A DNA stretch of 64,000 bases, from positions 62,001 to 126,000 of the forward strand of contig MU839855.1 in NCBI GenBank assembly GCA_030411725.1, given 5' to 3'. Shown one piece after another: positions 21,571 through 33,172 of the stretch. The position numbers and the translations under genes are program-made. The stretch comes from Echria macrotheca (Eukaryota > Ascomycota > Sordariomycetes > Sordariales > Schizotheciaceae). How positions within the stretch are numbered: position 1 is the first letter of the stretch; each line of letters opens with the position of its first letter. The notes under the pieces were generated by a model. It was not told the origin of the DNA. It saw nothing but the letters and a program-made list of their open reading frames with translations, and ran no database searches.

Positions 21571-24500
21571 TGGGAGGTCGGTTGCGGTCTCGAAGATTGA
21601 GATGTAGATTGTGATAATCGCTTGGGGAACAATCATGAGACACGGAGGTTGGGATCTGACGAAAGTCTTTAGGACTGATGTTCGCAGAACCAACGCCGCT
21701 TCAAGTTGATTTGAGCGCTCGAACGCGAGATAGTGCGTCGTGATAAGTTAGGGAAACTACTGGATTTAAAGGGTCTCGATTGATTCCGGCCAGTGGGTCG
21801 CCGTTCGTGCTGGACCGCAAAGCTCATCGCAGGAGCCGAGTCCAACCCAATGTACGGTGCCCACGAGCGCTAACTCCCCCGCCAAATCGACACAAGAACG
21901 GCGAAACCCTAACGATGCAGGTCGGGACGGGACGCCTTGCCAACTTCTTCCTGTTCCGAGGAGCTCGCCGGTGTGTTCTCCAGTCCACAGCAAACACGTT
22001 CTTGTCCATCCAGACAGGCCTGCTTCTTCCCCACCCGGTATGCAGTCCTCGCATGCTATGTCCGACGAAAAGAAAGATGCGAAGGAGGTATCTTTTGCGT
22101 ATCCTTGCTCGGTCTGCGAGCGCGGCGCCGAACCATGCCGAAAAAAGCCCCGGCGCCGTCTTCCGCGACGCGGAAAACGCGCGTTGGTCGCCCAAATGTG
22201 AAATCCGATCAAACTGAATGGATTGAAACAATGTCATTGGCAAGGGACCAAATCTCGAGCCGCCAAAGTCAAGACCCTGCGGGGCTGCGTGTCTCGGGTG
22301 CCATCAGACTCGGAATCGAGTTTCTCGCTTTCATGTTGGAAGTTGCATGGCATCGGAGGAAGTTGGGGCCGGAAAGTGTCGGTAACTCTGGAGGAATAGA
22401 CGCGACGACTTCGAGCAGAGTCTTGGCGTCGCAGTGGTAACTGCTTATGGCATGGTCGGAGGCCTTCGGCGAGAATTAATTCGTCCTCAGTTCGTGATGC
22501 GTCTGGGACACTGCAGGAGGCTGTCAGAGCCGTGTCCGAAGGCGCAAGATGCAGGGCGAGCCGAGGAGATTGGGAGTTGTTCTCACCGAAAAGCGCATCA
22601 ACGGGCGGCCAATCCTGTTCGACCACGTCGAGGGGTCGGAAGAGGAGGGGTCGGAATTGTTGCGCACGCGAAAATGCTGAAATATCGGTGTGACGCGGCG
22701 ATCTATGAGTCGTGACTTCCGCTCATCCCGACCGGAGATGGCCGCCTTGTTGCCTCGTTGCCTCGCCGGCAAGTGCCACTGGTTCGCCAACCATTTCGTT
22801 GGTGTGAATGTCTCCTTCCAATGTGGGGCCGAAAGAGGACCACGTCTTGAGGCACGTGATTCGAGGCGTGACCAGATAGCACCAGATAGCAAAGAGGTCG
22901 CGGTTGACCCTGCATCGAGAGAACCGATGGATGTTGCGTGGTTGTGAGTTTCAGCGGTGATGCCGTGGAAGTATATAACGTCGGGAAGGTCCGGAGCAGG
23001 GAAGAAGCCGACAAGTTCAACGCAGCATGAATTGAAGAAAGGGTGGAAACAGCAACGCAAGATGGTTCGAGGAAGGGGGGTGACTGACTGCGCGGCAATG
23101 AGAGTCTTGTGCTTTTGGGACAGGCTAGTATGGGGGAGGGGGAGAGAGGGTAATGAGGAGAGAACGTCGGGGGGTCGATGGGATTTAAATCATGGGCCGT
23201 AACGGAAGGGGAAAAAGAACCGGCTGCGTTCGCTGTCAAAGTTGACACTGGATGTCGACGTGGATGGGTCTTTCCATGACTCCCAGTCTGTTTTGCTGTA
23301 CTCCTTTGCGATGTTCAGTTGTTAGGCGGAGGCAAGATCTCCCGAACTGAACTAACATGAGCGACCATATGATGGAGTACCCGGCCACGCCTGCCGACGC
23401 CTGCATGCCAATCTTGAAGGAGGGGCTCAGGACAAAACGTCACGAACCAATAGGAGGCGTGCGCACAATCCCATGCAGGAGGGCGGCGTTGGAGCCTCGG
23501 AAACTCATGCAGATTTTCCAAAGATGGTGCAGATGGCAAAACACCAGAAGCCAATAGGAGGGTCCCAGAAGCTTGGCGCTGGTGGGCCACCCCACCTCGT
23601 TGCATGCGAACTGAACGTCCATTGGTTCATGGCGTTTTGTTATCGAGCCGAATCTGGCTCCTCCCGATCAGACCACATTAATTCGGTGCGCACTAGTGCG
23701 CACAGCGGCTGGGGCCCGGCCTTGGGCCAGCCATGGACTGGGTCTTGAGACCAGACCGAAGACGCCCAACGCGGGAGACACAGAAGTCGGCCACACTGCG
23801 CTGGCAACCCAGAGGTGCTCGAAGAAACGACCAGCTGCTGTTGCGATGAGGTGTTATTGTACCGGGTACATGTACTTCTGCGTCCAGGTTCCACTGGCTT
23901 TCGTACAGACTCGGACCTCGGACAAGACTGGAGGACAGCGCCATCCCAGCCAGCTCCCAACAAGTGCAAACCCAACACCGCCACAACTAAAGTCGTGGTC
24001 TGGTGCCCCGCCTGTCTTTCAAGTAACCCACCTCCAGACCAACGGCACAGAAACTCTGGAAAGGTTACCCTCCACTTGCCCGCACATCGGTACCGGGATT
24101 TTCTCGTGACACGGACCCTAAGTCCACGGGTATAAGAGAGTCGGACCGGCAAACCTCGCTTTGCAATCTCCTGCTTCACAAGCGCAGCCCTATAGGTCGT
24201 GGCGCTCAGTTTCCCAAGCACTTCCATGGGCGCACACAGGCATTCTTCGATCCAGTTTGTTCACGGGTACGGTACCCAGCTTGGGACGGAGAGTGATATC
24301 ACCGCGAGTGCTTAGCTACCCGTTACACGCTTACCGGGCTTCACGAGTGAGAGAAGTCGATGTAATCCGTAGGTTGGTTTGTCGGTTCTAAGGTACTCGC
24401 CAACGTTGTGCCTCTTCTCCCTTGGGTGCCTGGCTTGCAGTGCTGTCGACACTCGCTCCTATCAATAGGGGAGCGCAAAGATATCGCGCGGATAAGCAAC

Positions 24501-25190
24501 GACTGGATGTAGCCAGATGCACATCGGGAGAAATATTAACGTGGCCCCCAATTTGCCTCCGTTGTACCAGTTGTTTGTCCCACCGAAAGGTACGGTGGGC
24601 CAAATGCGCCAGGCAACCGGGCAGGCGGGCAATCTGCTTCGGCGAAAGCATCAGCGCCGATTGAGCCGTCTGAAACCATCGGTTCCGCGGTACGTTCGAA
24701 GCCGGGATTTGTCGTGGGCGTCTTTGCGCGTGGACCACGCGGACACCAAGGATCTCATTCCCGAGGAGGTACTTATCTTCCCCAAATCTGGCTTCTGCCA
24801 GAGTCAGTGCTTCACACGCTGATGGCGCCAGCGCTTCTCAGGAGCTCATTTATTTACCTATAGATGTGTCAAGTGAAGTTGCCTTCCCGGCAGCAACCGT
24901 TGAAATGCTGGGCTATCCTGTCGACTCGTGCAATTACATGGCGTTCGCCATTGCTTTGAATCTGGGCGATGAATATCTTAGCTTGGTTTGAAGTCAAACA
25001 CTGAGATCTCCGGCATTCTATCGTCAACGCTCACTCTTCTCCATGCGTTGTACCAAGGCATGATCGCCACGTTCATACGGTTTGCAGAAATTTTTATCAA
25101 GTTTTACGGTCAGGCGATTTCTGGTCCCGATCTAACTTTAATCACTACCAGTTTCCTCTTCCGATATACGCCAGATGTAAGGTCTCAGTA
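21571..25190. other. GC-rich gene-poor stretch
   Basis: Composition is genic but no frame can be assigned. Frames of 80-195 codons overlap on both strands at 21760-22250, 22230-23250, 23315-24230 and 24388-24822, with low-complexity, Arg/Ser/Pro-rich shadow-like translations. A plus-strand segment near 24725-24765 (VDHADTKDLIPEEV) has more natural texture and could be an exon of an unrecognised or decayed gene. CCAATAGGAGG occurs twice (about 23448 and 23549). An 18-bp palindrome is listed separately. No RNA gene was seen. Confidence 0.4.
23686..23703. promoter_or_regulatory. Perfect 18-bp palindrome
   Basis: GTGCGCACTAGTGCGCAC is identical to its reverse complement, with CTAG at the centre. 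It sits in the gene-poor GC-rich stretch. It could be a binding site for a dimeric regulator; nothing nearby shows which gene it would serve. Confidence 0.4.
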
Positions 25191-25662
25191 GGTTCTCTGA
25201 ACAGCGGTGTTTCATAATGGTGGGGCAAGAGGGTGACAGATTCTAAAGGCTGAGGTTTTTATTCTTCCATTTTATAATATCTCAGGTCCCGTGTGTGGGA
25301 AACTGAGTTCTCAGACGGGAATCGCATGTGTGTTTTGTCAGGGTAAGATCTGGTCAGCTTGGCTGGGCCAGATCGTCTATCTATCTTTCTACAGTATCAA
25401 TTTAATTGGCTGTGAATAGCCTCATCCGTTTGCCTGCAAGTCAACAAAGAAATGTAAGACAGTGACATCAGTCTGGCGTGCACCAGCAGCACTGGCGACC
25501 CACTGCCCGTCAGGGTGCCGGAATCCTCACACCGTGTACCTTAGGACCGATATAAGCAGAGTGAGGGTTTTACTAAAAGGCCGTGCAAGGGGTGCACTTA
25601 GTGTTTTACTGGAGGTGCACTAGGCCGCAGGCCAGCCCTAGTGTAACGCACAGATTATAAAA
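25191..25662. other. Transition from GC island to second desert
   Basis: No gene seen. Near the right edge an imperfect hairpin CACTAGGCC-GCA-GGCC...CTAGTG (about 25617-25642) precedes the GC-rich 84-bp segment. The left boundary of the dispersed element shared with 63 kb is at the AAATTCGC motif at about 25660. Confidence 0.45.
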
Positions 25663-25746
25663 TTCGCCAGGAGCGGGAGAGAGGCGGAAGCGCCCCGGAG
25701 CTTGCGGAGGGCCGTCGCTGGAGCCGAACGAAGCGACGCCAGCGAA
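25663..25746 (+). repeat. 84-bp GC-rich hairpin segment, orientation 1
   Basis: The segment starts TTCGCCAGGAGC and ends CGCCAGCGAA. Its reverse complement matches 63065-63148 at all but about four positions, yet the flanks of both copies (AAA on the left; a T-run then AACGTA, GCCGCC and ATCTGCCA on the right) run in the same direction. Inside are GGCG-GAAG-CGCC and a GTCGCT...AGCGAC stem. The short end repeats (TTCGCYRG / CCAGCGAA) are inverted. It is either an invertible segment or a tiny palindromic mobile element inserted both ways. Confidence 0.75.
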
Positions 25747-28090
25747 TTTTTTTAACGTAAAAGGCCGCCAATCTGCCATCGCATCCGAAGGAGCTATACC
25801 TAGCGGATTCCGTAAATTTGCGCAGTTTAAACAAAGAAAAGGAAGATACGAACGAAACGATAAGTTCCTGTCGTTAGACAGTTTAGTCCCCTAGCAACGC
25901 TCCGTCGTATCCTCTTACATACGTCCGTAAACGGTGACGTTTAGGATATATCCTCATCAGCACGCCTTTCTACGTGGTACGGCCGCCTAATTGCGATAAG
26001 CTTTTTATTTACAGCGGCTTTACTAGGGGTATATAACAAATTCTCGCCTTGCCGGTAATACTTGGCGGTTGAAGCGCGATTAAGAGCGGGATTAAAAGCT
26101 GGAATTGGTAAAAAAGCTACGGAAGTGTAATAAAAAAAAGGTAGTGTTACATACCCAAAAACGCTATTCTTTTTCTAGCTACAACCTAGGCAGGTTTATA
26201 CGAAGTTTGTAACGCCTCTATATACGTAACTACAGAATTATGTAACGACCTATATAACCCTAATCCTGGAGGGGGTTCTTGACCGAGGTTACAGAGGTGA
26301 GAGGTAAGGTGAAGGTGTACAAACGACGGGTAGAAATAATAATCACATAGATCGTAAGTAGTTAGAAGATGCCTTAGTATAGATAATGCAAAGTAGTATT
26401 ATTATCGTTACTACTATAATAAAAGAAATTACCTGTGAAGCTGGATTGCGGCTAATGTACATATTTAAGTAGTTTTAAAATCTTAATCCCCGGGATTACG
26501 GGATATATTTACTATTCCGTTTTTCCTAATTCCGGGAACTTTTTGATTAGTCCTTCTCCTACGGCTGTTTCTGCATTTTAATTAGCTTTTAAACCGGGCT
26601 TTTTTTTAGGTTATAATTTAATACCCCTTTTTGGGTTTTTGTTTTAAAGATTATAACCTTAGTTTATAGTTACTTTGGAAGTTTTCCTTTTCTGTAATTC
26701 TTATTATGTTAGCTAGCCGTATTTAAAAATGCTATTTTTAGTAGAAGAAATCCTTTAAAGCGGTTCTTGTGGCTTTTGCCTGTTTTTATGGTTACGTTGT
26801 TTTAATGCTTTATGCTAATTGTTTTTATGCTTATTTTTAGCGTTTGTATTGGATTGTAAAGGGTTTTTTACGCTATAATAAGTATATTATTTGCTAGGTG
26901 TTTTGTAATAGTAAGAATATTACTAATTGCCGTAAGTATTTCCTTAACTATTTATCTTTTTTTCGGCTAATAATATAATAGTAAAACATATGGAAAATAT
27001 ATAAGGAGTTAAAAAAAGGAGAAGAATCTTTTAAAGCGTTTTTTTGTACTTTAATATTATAAATTTAACTTTTACTTTTACGGTAAATAAATATTTTACT
27101 ATAAAGTATAGGAATTAAACGGAAATTTTATTTTAGTCCTTTACCTAAACCCTTTAGTGGTGGTTATTAAGTTAGTTCCCTTTAATTTTTCCTAATTAAA
27201 GGTACCCTTTATAGTTTTCGATTTTAATTAGTTAATTATAGATTTTTTTAGCGCTAGGCGATTTGGGTTTTAGTAATGGAAATCCGTTGATTTTTTAAGG
27301 TAATTTAAGTTAACTACTAGCTTTTATAAGTTATTTTTTAATTCGAAATCTAATTATTTAACTAGATACTTCAATTGTTTTTAGGTAATTTTAAAGTTTA
27401 AAATTACTTTAATATTTTATTTTTACTTCTTATTGTTAGCGTTAAGTATAATAATAATTTTAGTTTTACTTAGTACTAGTTTAAGTAAGAAAATATAAGA
27501 ACGTATATTTTTAGTTATATAGATTTTAGGAATTTAAATTTATAATTTAACGTTAAAATTTTCCCCTTAATTTTAAATAATTTAAGTTTTTTACAATTAA
27601 GTTTTTTAGTATAAATATAACGTTTAAAAAGGTATATTTTATTTTCCTCTTTTAAAGGAGGTTTTTTAACTTTATACTTATTGTAATAAGTTTTTATTCT
27701 TTTTTTAGTAAAGGAAAATTTGTTGCTAAGTATGGTATGGAAATTATATAATTTTTTAGTTTATATCTTTACTATAAGTACGTTAATTTTTACTAGTTTT
27801 TATCGTAAGTTTACTTCGTAGTTATAATTTGCGAAAAATAGCGTAATACTTATAGTTTTTAATTATAATATAAAAAAGAAATTTACTAGGTTAAAGGTTA
27901 TCCTAATTGCAGCTATATATATATGTAACTAACAGTTTAACTTAGGTTCTGCTATGAGAAAAAGCATAGAGTTTAGAAGTAAGCAATTAAGCTATAATAC
28001 TGTAATAAGGGTTTAATTATAACATTTTTATACTAAATCTGCGAAACTTATTTTTAGCTGAGATAGAAGAAATTAAAGAAAAAGTTTTTT
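25747..28090. repeat. Second desert, left part; dispersed element body
   Basis: 25747-25900 continues the element shared with 63149-63290. The copy here keeps G and C where the 63-kb copy has A and T, so it is less altered by RIP. 26220-26440 is related to 41040-41260 (GTAAGTAGTTA..., TTATCGTTACTAC...), perhaps a long terminal repeat. From 26450 on the sequence is TpA-rich, T-heavy on the plus strand, with no surviving frame. Confidence 0.5.
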
Positions 28091-28530
28091 AATTAGTATT
28101 AGCGCGATTTTAAGATATGTCAGAAACACTGCATACTGGAATCATCTGGTTACAACTTGTTCATTCTTCCTTGTTCGGCTCTCTGGCTTCGCTAGAGAGC
28201 CTTTGTTATAGTATTGCGTAGTGGCAATAGCAGTAGGAAACTGTAGCCTTAACCAGCTGAACTGATTACGTTAGTTCAGCTCCCCTGAGCTCCATTCAGC
28301 TCAGTTGGCCACATCTTCTTCCTGCGCGTTCCGGCCTTTAGCCGGAGCCCTTTTTTCCTAATAAGATGCTTTACTGCTGATTTAATAAAGGTAAGATTAT
28401 GTTAGAGATAGGGCTCTGAGAGCCGGAGGAGTAAGAGCTCCAGGGGCTTTAATGGCTAGGAACGCCGAAACCCCCAGAAAACACAGTAATAAAGCAGGGC
28501 AACTATACGGTAAGAGGAAAGGTTAGACGA
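28091..28530. repeat. GC-balanced hairpin island 1
   Basis: In order: a stem GGCTCTCT...AGAGAGCC with loop GGCTTCGCT (28173-28202), then CCAGCTGAACTGATTACG with imperfect inverted copies of TCAGCT, then the stem TTCCGGC-CTTTA-GCCGGAG. A homologous island at 42420-42620 has the same order of parts with different stem sequences. It is embedded in RIP-altered DNA but hardly altered itself. Confidence 0.55.
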
Positions 28531-30130
28531 AAGTGGAAACACGGGGTAGGATAAAGGGGCTGTATTTCGTTACGTAATCTTAACGTAATGTAAGCGTAAT
28601 AGACCGGAATGGAAAAGGGATAGCTTTTTTATTTACATATTTATATAAAGGGGCTTTTAAACCCTAAGAACAGGAGGGGGCTAGAGTTTAACGATTGCAA
28701 CCCTTGGATTATTGCTTGGACTGACTGTACTGCCTTCACTCTGGCGTTTTCGCAGTATATTCGCACTTAGCTCCTTATACTGCCCTAATGGTTAAAAATC
28801 CGAGTTTTAATAAGTACTAACTATAAGGTGGCTTTTTAAGAGTTATGTGGCATTTAAGAAGTTTAAGGTAATAATGTGGTTTAACTTGAAACTAAGGGTG
28901 TTAAGGTTTAAATATATATATTTAGCTTTAATATTACTTTACTTAAATTATATAGTATAAGGCTAGCTCTGGTAAAGCCCCCCTGGATATTCTTTTTTAT
29001 AATTAAAATAAAAAACGCTTTTTTAAACAAATAGAGAAATTCTAGCTTACTAATATATATAATACTTATCTGTATTAACCGCTTAATCTAAAGCTGTACG
29101 CCTTCTTTAATAGCTTAAAACAACTAACATCTAAAGGCTAAAGTAGGTGTAAGGTATATACAGGTATATAAAACGTAATAATATTATATACCTGATAGTA
29201 AATTTTGAATTTATTAAAGTGGTAGCTTTTATGGCTATTAAGGATTAGAATTTAATATTTACCCTTTATACAAGCTGATATATGTAAATAAAAATGCTGA
29301 ATTTAATTTATACCTTTCTTATTCGTAATCTAGCTATTATTAGTTATTATAATACGTTAAGTGGCCGGAAGGTTATATTTTTAATATTAATTGGTAAGGT
29401 AGTATTATACGGCTAAAATGATAAATAATAAGATAGCCTAACCCTGAGAATTTACCTTTTAAATAACTGTAGCCTACTTTTAATTACCAGGTTAGACTTT
29501 TTTAGCTTTACTACAGTTATTTAAAGTAGTAACTATTATAATTAGAGTGATAATACTTATTATAAAATTAGTTTTGTCGAAATTGTATGTATTTTTATTA
29601 AAGATACCATATTTGGCTTTTATATTATATATAAGGGTAAATTACTTACTAATAATCTTCAGATCTTTACGTTTAGCCTTTTAGTAATTATATTTATACG
29701 ATAAATACGTTTAAAGCTTTAATTTACGTTTAATAAAGTTATAAGCCTAGCGTTTACTAATAAGGGGTACGTTACGTTTACGTAACAGTTAGTTAGCTAT
29801 ATCTTCCACATAATAAAGCCAAGGGTAGAATACACGTGTATAAAGCTTAGTTATATATTTAATAATGGTTTACTTTTCTAAATCCGTAAGTTTACGTGAG
29901 TTAGCTAGAATATTACGTCGTACAGGCCGACCAGCACGTCAGTTACAGAGGGTATCTTTATTAACGGTGTGGATCTTAACTACAGCTCAGTTACTAAGCT
30001 TTAAGTCCCGTTAAATAGCATTTAGTACTAGGTTTATCCTAACTTCGTACGGAATGGCTTCTATTAGTAGTTATAGAGGAATTTAGTGTTTTGGGCATAG
30101 GGCGCGTGTCGCATCGAAAGTGGCTGACTC
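28531..30130. repeat. Second desert, right part
   Basis: RIP-like AT-rich DNA without frames. A more balanced patch lies at 28680-28770. The last 100 bp hold a short direct repeat (TGGCTGACTCGCTT, about 30120-30152). Composition becomes genic at about 30080. Confidence 0.5.
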
Positions 30131-30228
30131 GCTTGTCTGGCTGACTCGCTTATCAAAGACGTTATTCGTGAGATGATATGAAACTTCGGCAGCGATTTTG
30201 GCTGCTCATTGTCCCGAGAACTGCGTAA

Positions 30229-31283
30229 TCAACCCTGTACGTCCTCGAGCCCAACTTGAAGTACTCCATCCTGGCCGAACTTTTGAATTATTGTTCGAGC
30301 CAAATAACCAAAAGCTTGCCACTGCACAATCTCTAGCTGACCCTCCCCCACAATCTTTGCCAAAGCTTCATTGCAATCCTGGACAATAGACTTGACGACT
30401 TGAGACCAATTCTCCTCCCCCTCTTTTGCCTCCTTCACGACATGCAGAGAGCCCTGGACGAGCTCTCCAATCCTACACCACTCAAGCTTCCACATCAACT
30501 CGCAGAAGCTCTTCTTATCCCGGTCCCCCCTTTTCGATGCCAGCCAAACGTCCGCCGTTATGTCGAAGGCGAAAAGCCGGCAGGCAAAGTCTAGCTTTTG
30601 CTGGGCTAGGGCTGTGCGAGCCCTGGCATCGGGTTGTCCTTGGAGCACGTCGAGAAATGAAGTGATCGTCTTCTGCCGCGCTGCGTCTGCGTGGCAGGCG
30701 GCGATAGTTATCGCTTGTTTGCTCTCCACCGTCTTAGGCCAACCTGTTGAATAGGTTATTACAAGTTTTAATTAGTTCTATGTGCCGTGCGTCCCGAGAA
30801 TAGTAGCTAGGTACCTAGGTAGTAGGAAAATGGGTACAAACCGTTATCACCCGGCCATGGGAAACCGATTTCTTGAACACTTTCAGGAATTTTAACCGGG
30901 GGCTTTGGTTTTGGTTTTACTTGGCCCACTGCTGCTGGCTTGGTCTTGGGCTTGGGCTTGGCTACCGTTACCGTTTGTGTCGTCCACGGCCAGCGATTCT
31001 CTTTATCCCGACCTTCAATCTGTGTCGGCAGGTGTTTCTCGAGGTCTCCCAATATGTCGCCAAGTGAACGCGATGGGGCGGGTGTCTGTGTCGGAGGATG
31101 GCTTCTGCGGCCGGTTGTACCACGCCCTGGCGGTGTTGGCCCCGGTTTCTGTCTCCGTTTCTCGTCCAATGGACTCTTTCGGTAAAGTGATGACGCATAT
31201 AGTGACGGTTTTGGCTTTTGCCGTAGCCCGGCTCGTTTCCCTGATGATCTGTGGCTGAGTGCACTTTTATCGACGCGTGCCAT
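30229..31283 (-). CDS. Unrecognised two-exon gene, 315 aa, Lys/Pro-rich linker plus helical domain
   Basis: Exons 31283-30851 and 30743-30229 (minus strand) are joined by a 107-bp intron with donor GTGATA, a CTAAT-type branch site and acceptor ACAG. The junction keeps frame and reads GFPWPG-WPKTVESK. The ATG at 31283 begins MARVDKSALSHRS. Residues 1-90 are basic and low-complexity. A KPKPKTKP / KPKPKPPVK linker follows, and the C-terminal 170 residues form a regular, mostly helical domain rich in Ala, Gln, Trp and Phe, ending in LEDVQG. There is no signal peptide or membrane segment. I do not recognise the family. The frame is clean although the gene abuts a RIP-altered desert at 30.1 kb, which suggests that it is single-copy. 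The basic N-terminus hints at nucleic-acid binding or nuclear location (inference). Confidence 0.72.
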
Positions 31284-32012
31284 TGTCTTGCATAAGATAG
31301 GTAGTGTGGTACCTCTAGAAATGTGAGAGGATAGGGTTTGGGAAATGAAGTACCTAGGTAGATTGGCAGATAGATGGAAGTTTCAAGTTCGAAGCCCGAC
31401 GGGCGTATCTACTACTAGTAGTACCTCCTATTTCACTATTCACCTTAAGACATGCAGTGGCTCCCTGCATAATACTCAGCTGATATTGCTTCAAATAATG
31501 TCATGATTTGTTTTGGACAACCCGGAATAAGACGAATGTTGTGTCTGTTGACAATGGCATGACACGTTTCCCCTTTTGGGCGCTGTGGCGGGGCGCTAGA
31601 GCCTGTGTGCTCTCGAATCAGTCCACCCCGCCGCCATGTCTCCTGGGATGAGCCAATGGGCTCCCAACAAGTTACGCGCTCTCTGAGAGATAACCTCAGC
31701 GACTCAGTTATCACGACATCATCAGAACTTGCGATGTGATAGTCTCAAAACGTCCTGTGCTGTTACAAGCAGCTGAGGCGTATTATGGCATGAGATCTTT
31801 CTCCATGGCACATCATGGTGCATGATACATGGGGTAGCGTGATCATCGTACTGTGGAGTGATTCAAGTTGGCTGTCATTTGTGAAACTGAGGTTCAGAAC
31901 CGAAATCTGTCTCCCGGTCAAATTGTCTGCAACAGAGACACCAAGTTACCAAGACTCCAATACTCCAGAATTTGCGCGTGGCTCAAAATGATCTCCAGCA
32001 AACACCCGAACC
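31284..32012. other. Divergent intergenic region
   Basis: Shared upstream region of the minus-strand orphan gene and the plus-strand DUF6594 gene. Short frames such as 31445-31714 on the minus strand have no domain. CCTAGGTA motifs (about 30808-30822 and 31351-31358) and ACTACTAGTAGT (31412) are short palindromes. No gene seen. Confidence 0.45.
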
Positions 32013-33172
32013 ATGGCTCTAGACTTACCGCATCGCGAAGGGCTCCCGGGGTTTGGAGACCTCCTAGCGCAGGACATCGATCGCTCCAGCATGGTCTTTC
32101 ATCGCTTCGACTTGCTTGCGATGCGCAACTTGGTGTATATGCAGAATGAGCTGCAAGACCTGCAGTCTCGACTGAAAAATCAAGATCAAAGTGATATCGA
32201 CGCCCGAAAGCAAGACATCCTTGATGGCCACCCTGACAAGGACACAGTTTTACACCGTGTTGACTGGACAGCACTCGAGGCGGCGTCCAAAATAGCAAAT
32301 CCAGAACTACTAGTAGGCGATGTCAAAGAAGCCAAGGAGCGGTGGGAGTTAATCATGACTATCCGCAAGAGGCTGGAAAAATATCGTAAGCGAACCCCAT
32401 GTTCAATTCTATGAAGGTGTTAGTGTAACTTTGAGATCCGGCAGGGACGGCGCTTATACAGCAATGGGAAATCAACAGACTGGATCCTCCGACGGTGAAG
32501 ACGCATCATGCGCTTTTATCCGCAATAGATGAACCCCATCAAGAACGCTTCCAGCGGGACATCGAAGCTCTGTACTGCACCGCGGCGGTTGTGGATGAAA
32601 ATCCAAACAAAATGCTCGCTCTGGCATCACTTAGGAGCCCTCTATACGACGACCGGCTGACGTCTTGGGTGGACAAGCATTTCACCTGGGGAATCAAGGC
32701 AAGTTGCTTTCCACGGTCCCGTTTTTGGCATACATTACACTACCTAGTAATCTTCCTGGGTACGAATCTATTGACCTTTACGAATAGAAAGACAATACTT
32801 ACAGCCGAGTCGCATACTATTCTCTCGATAGCATCAGGTGGCGGAGCAGTCTGATCTTTCTCCTTTTTTCGTTTATCTGGATCGGAGGCACCCTTTGTGC
32901 GCTATACCCCATGTGCACCAAGCTTAACTGTGAAGATGCCGTATGGTTTGAACTTCTGTTTATCCTGATTTGTACACTACTATTCCTTGGTTTTTGCTCG
33001 ATACTGGGAATGCCCAGAACAGAGATGTTTGGCACTGTATTTGGGTGAGTGACAAGTTGTCCGAGGCAGACCCCGAGGCTTCCTTGTCTCCCTTCAAGAA
33101 TCCTTGACTAATATCAGAGCCAGGTACCTCAGTATTCTTCTGGTGTTCGTGAGTTTGAACAAGGCAGCCTAG
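32013..33172 (+). CDS. DUF6594-type membrane protein, four exons, 312 aa
   Basis: Exons 32013-32385, 32445-32698, 32788-33044 and 33118-33172 give 313 codons including TAG. Introns are 59, 89 and 73 bp. The first (GTAAGC...GCAG) and third (GTGAGT...TCAG) are canonical. The second fits best as a GC-AG intron, AAG|GCAAGT to AATAG, keeping the frame from WGIK to KDNTYSRVAYYSLDSI. The N-terminal half has the family pattern LPGFGDLLAQDI, FHRFDLLAMRNLVYMQNEL and, after the first splice, LIQQWEINRLDPP. The C-terminal half has two strong membrane helices (SSLIFLLFSFIWIGG, FELLFILICTLLFLGF) and a short last one (YLSILLVFV). Such fungal proteins have a cytosolic helical part anchored by C-terminal helices; their function is unknown. 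No stops break the model. An alternative donor at 32718 (GTCCCG) is less likely. Confidence 0.85.

Noticed and set aside
22524..23248. Overlapping 178- and 181-codon minus-strand frames
   Set aside because: They overlap in different frames and neither shows domains or intron signals.
23640..24227. 195-codon minus-strand frame
   Set aside because: Opposite-strand frames of similar length overlap it; residues look random.
24517..24822. 101-codon plus-strand frame ending near VDHADTKDLIPEEV
   Set aside because: Short stretch of protein-like texture only; no family, start or splice model could be supported.
31380..31402. tRNA B-box-like AGTTCGAAGCCC
   Set aside because: No matching A box or cloverleaf around it.
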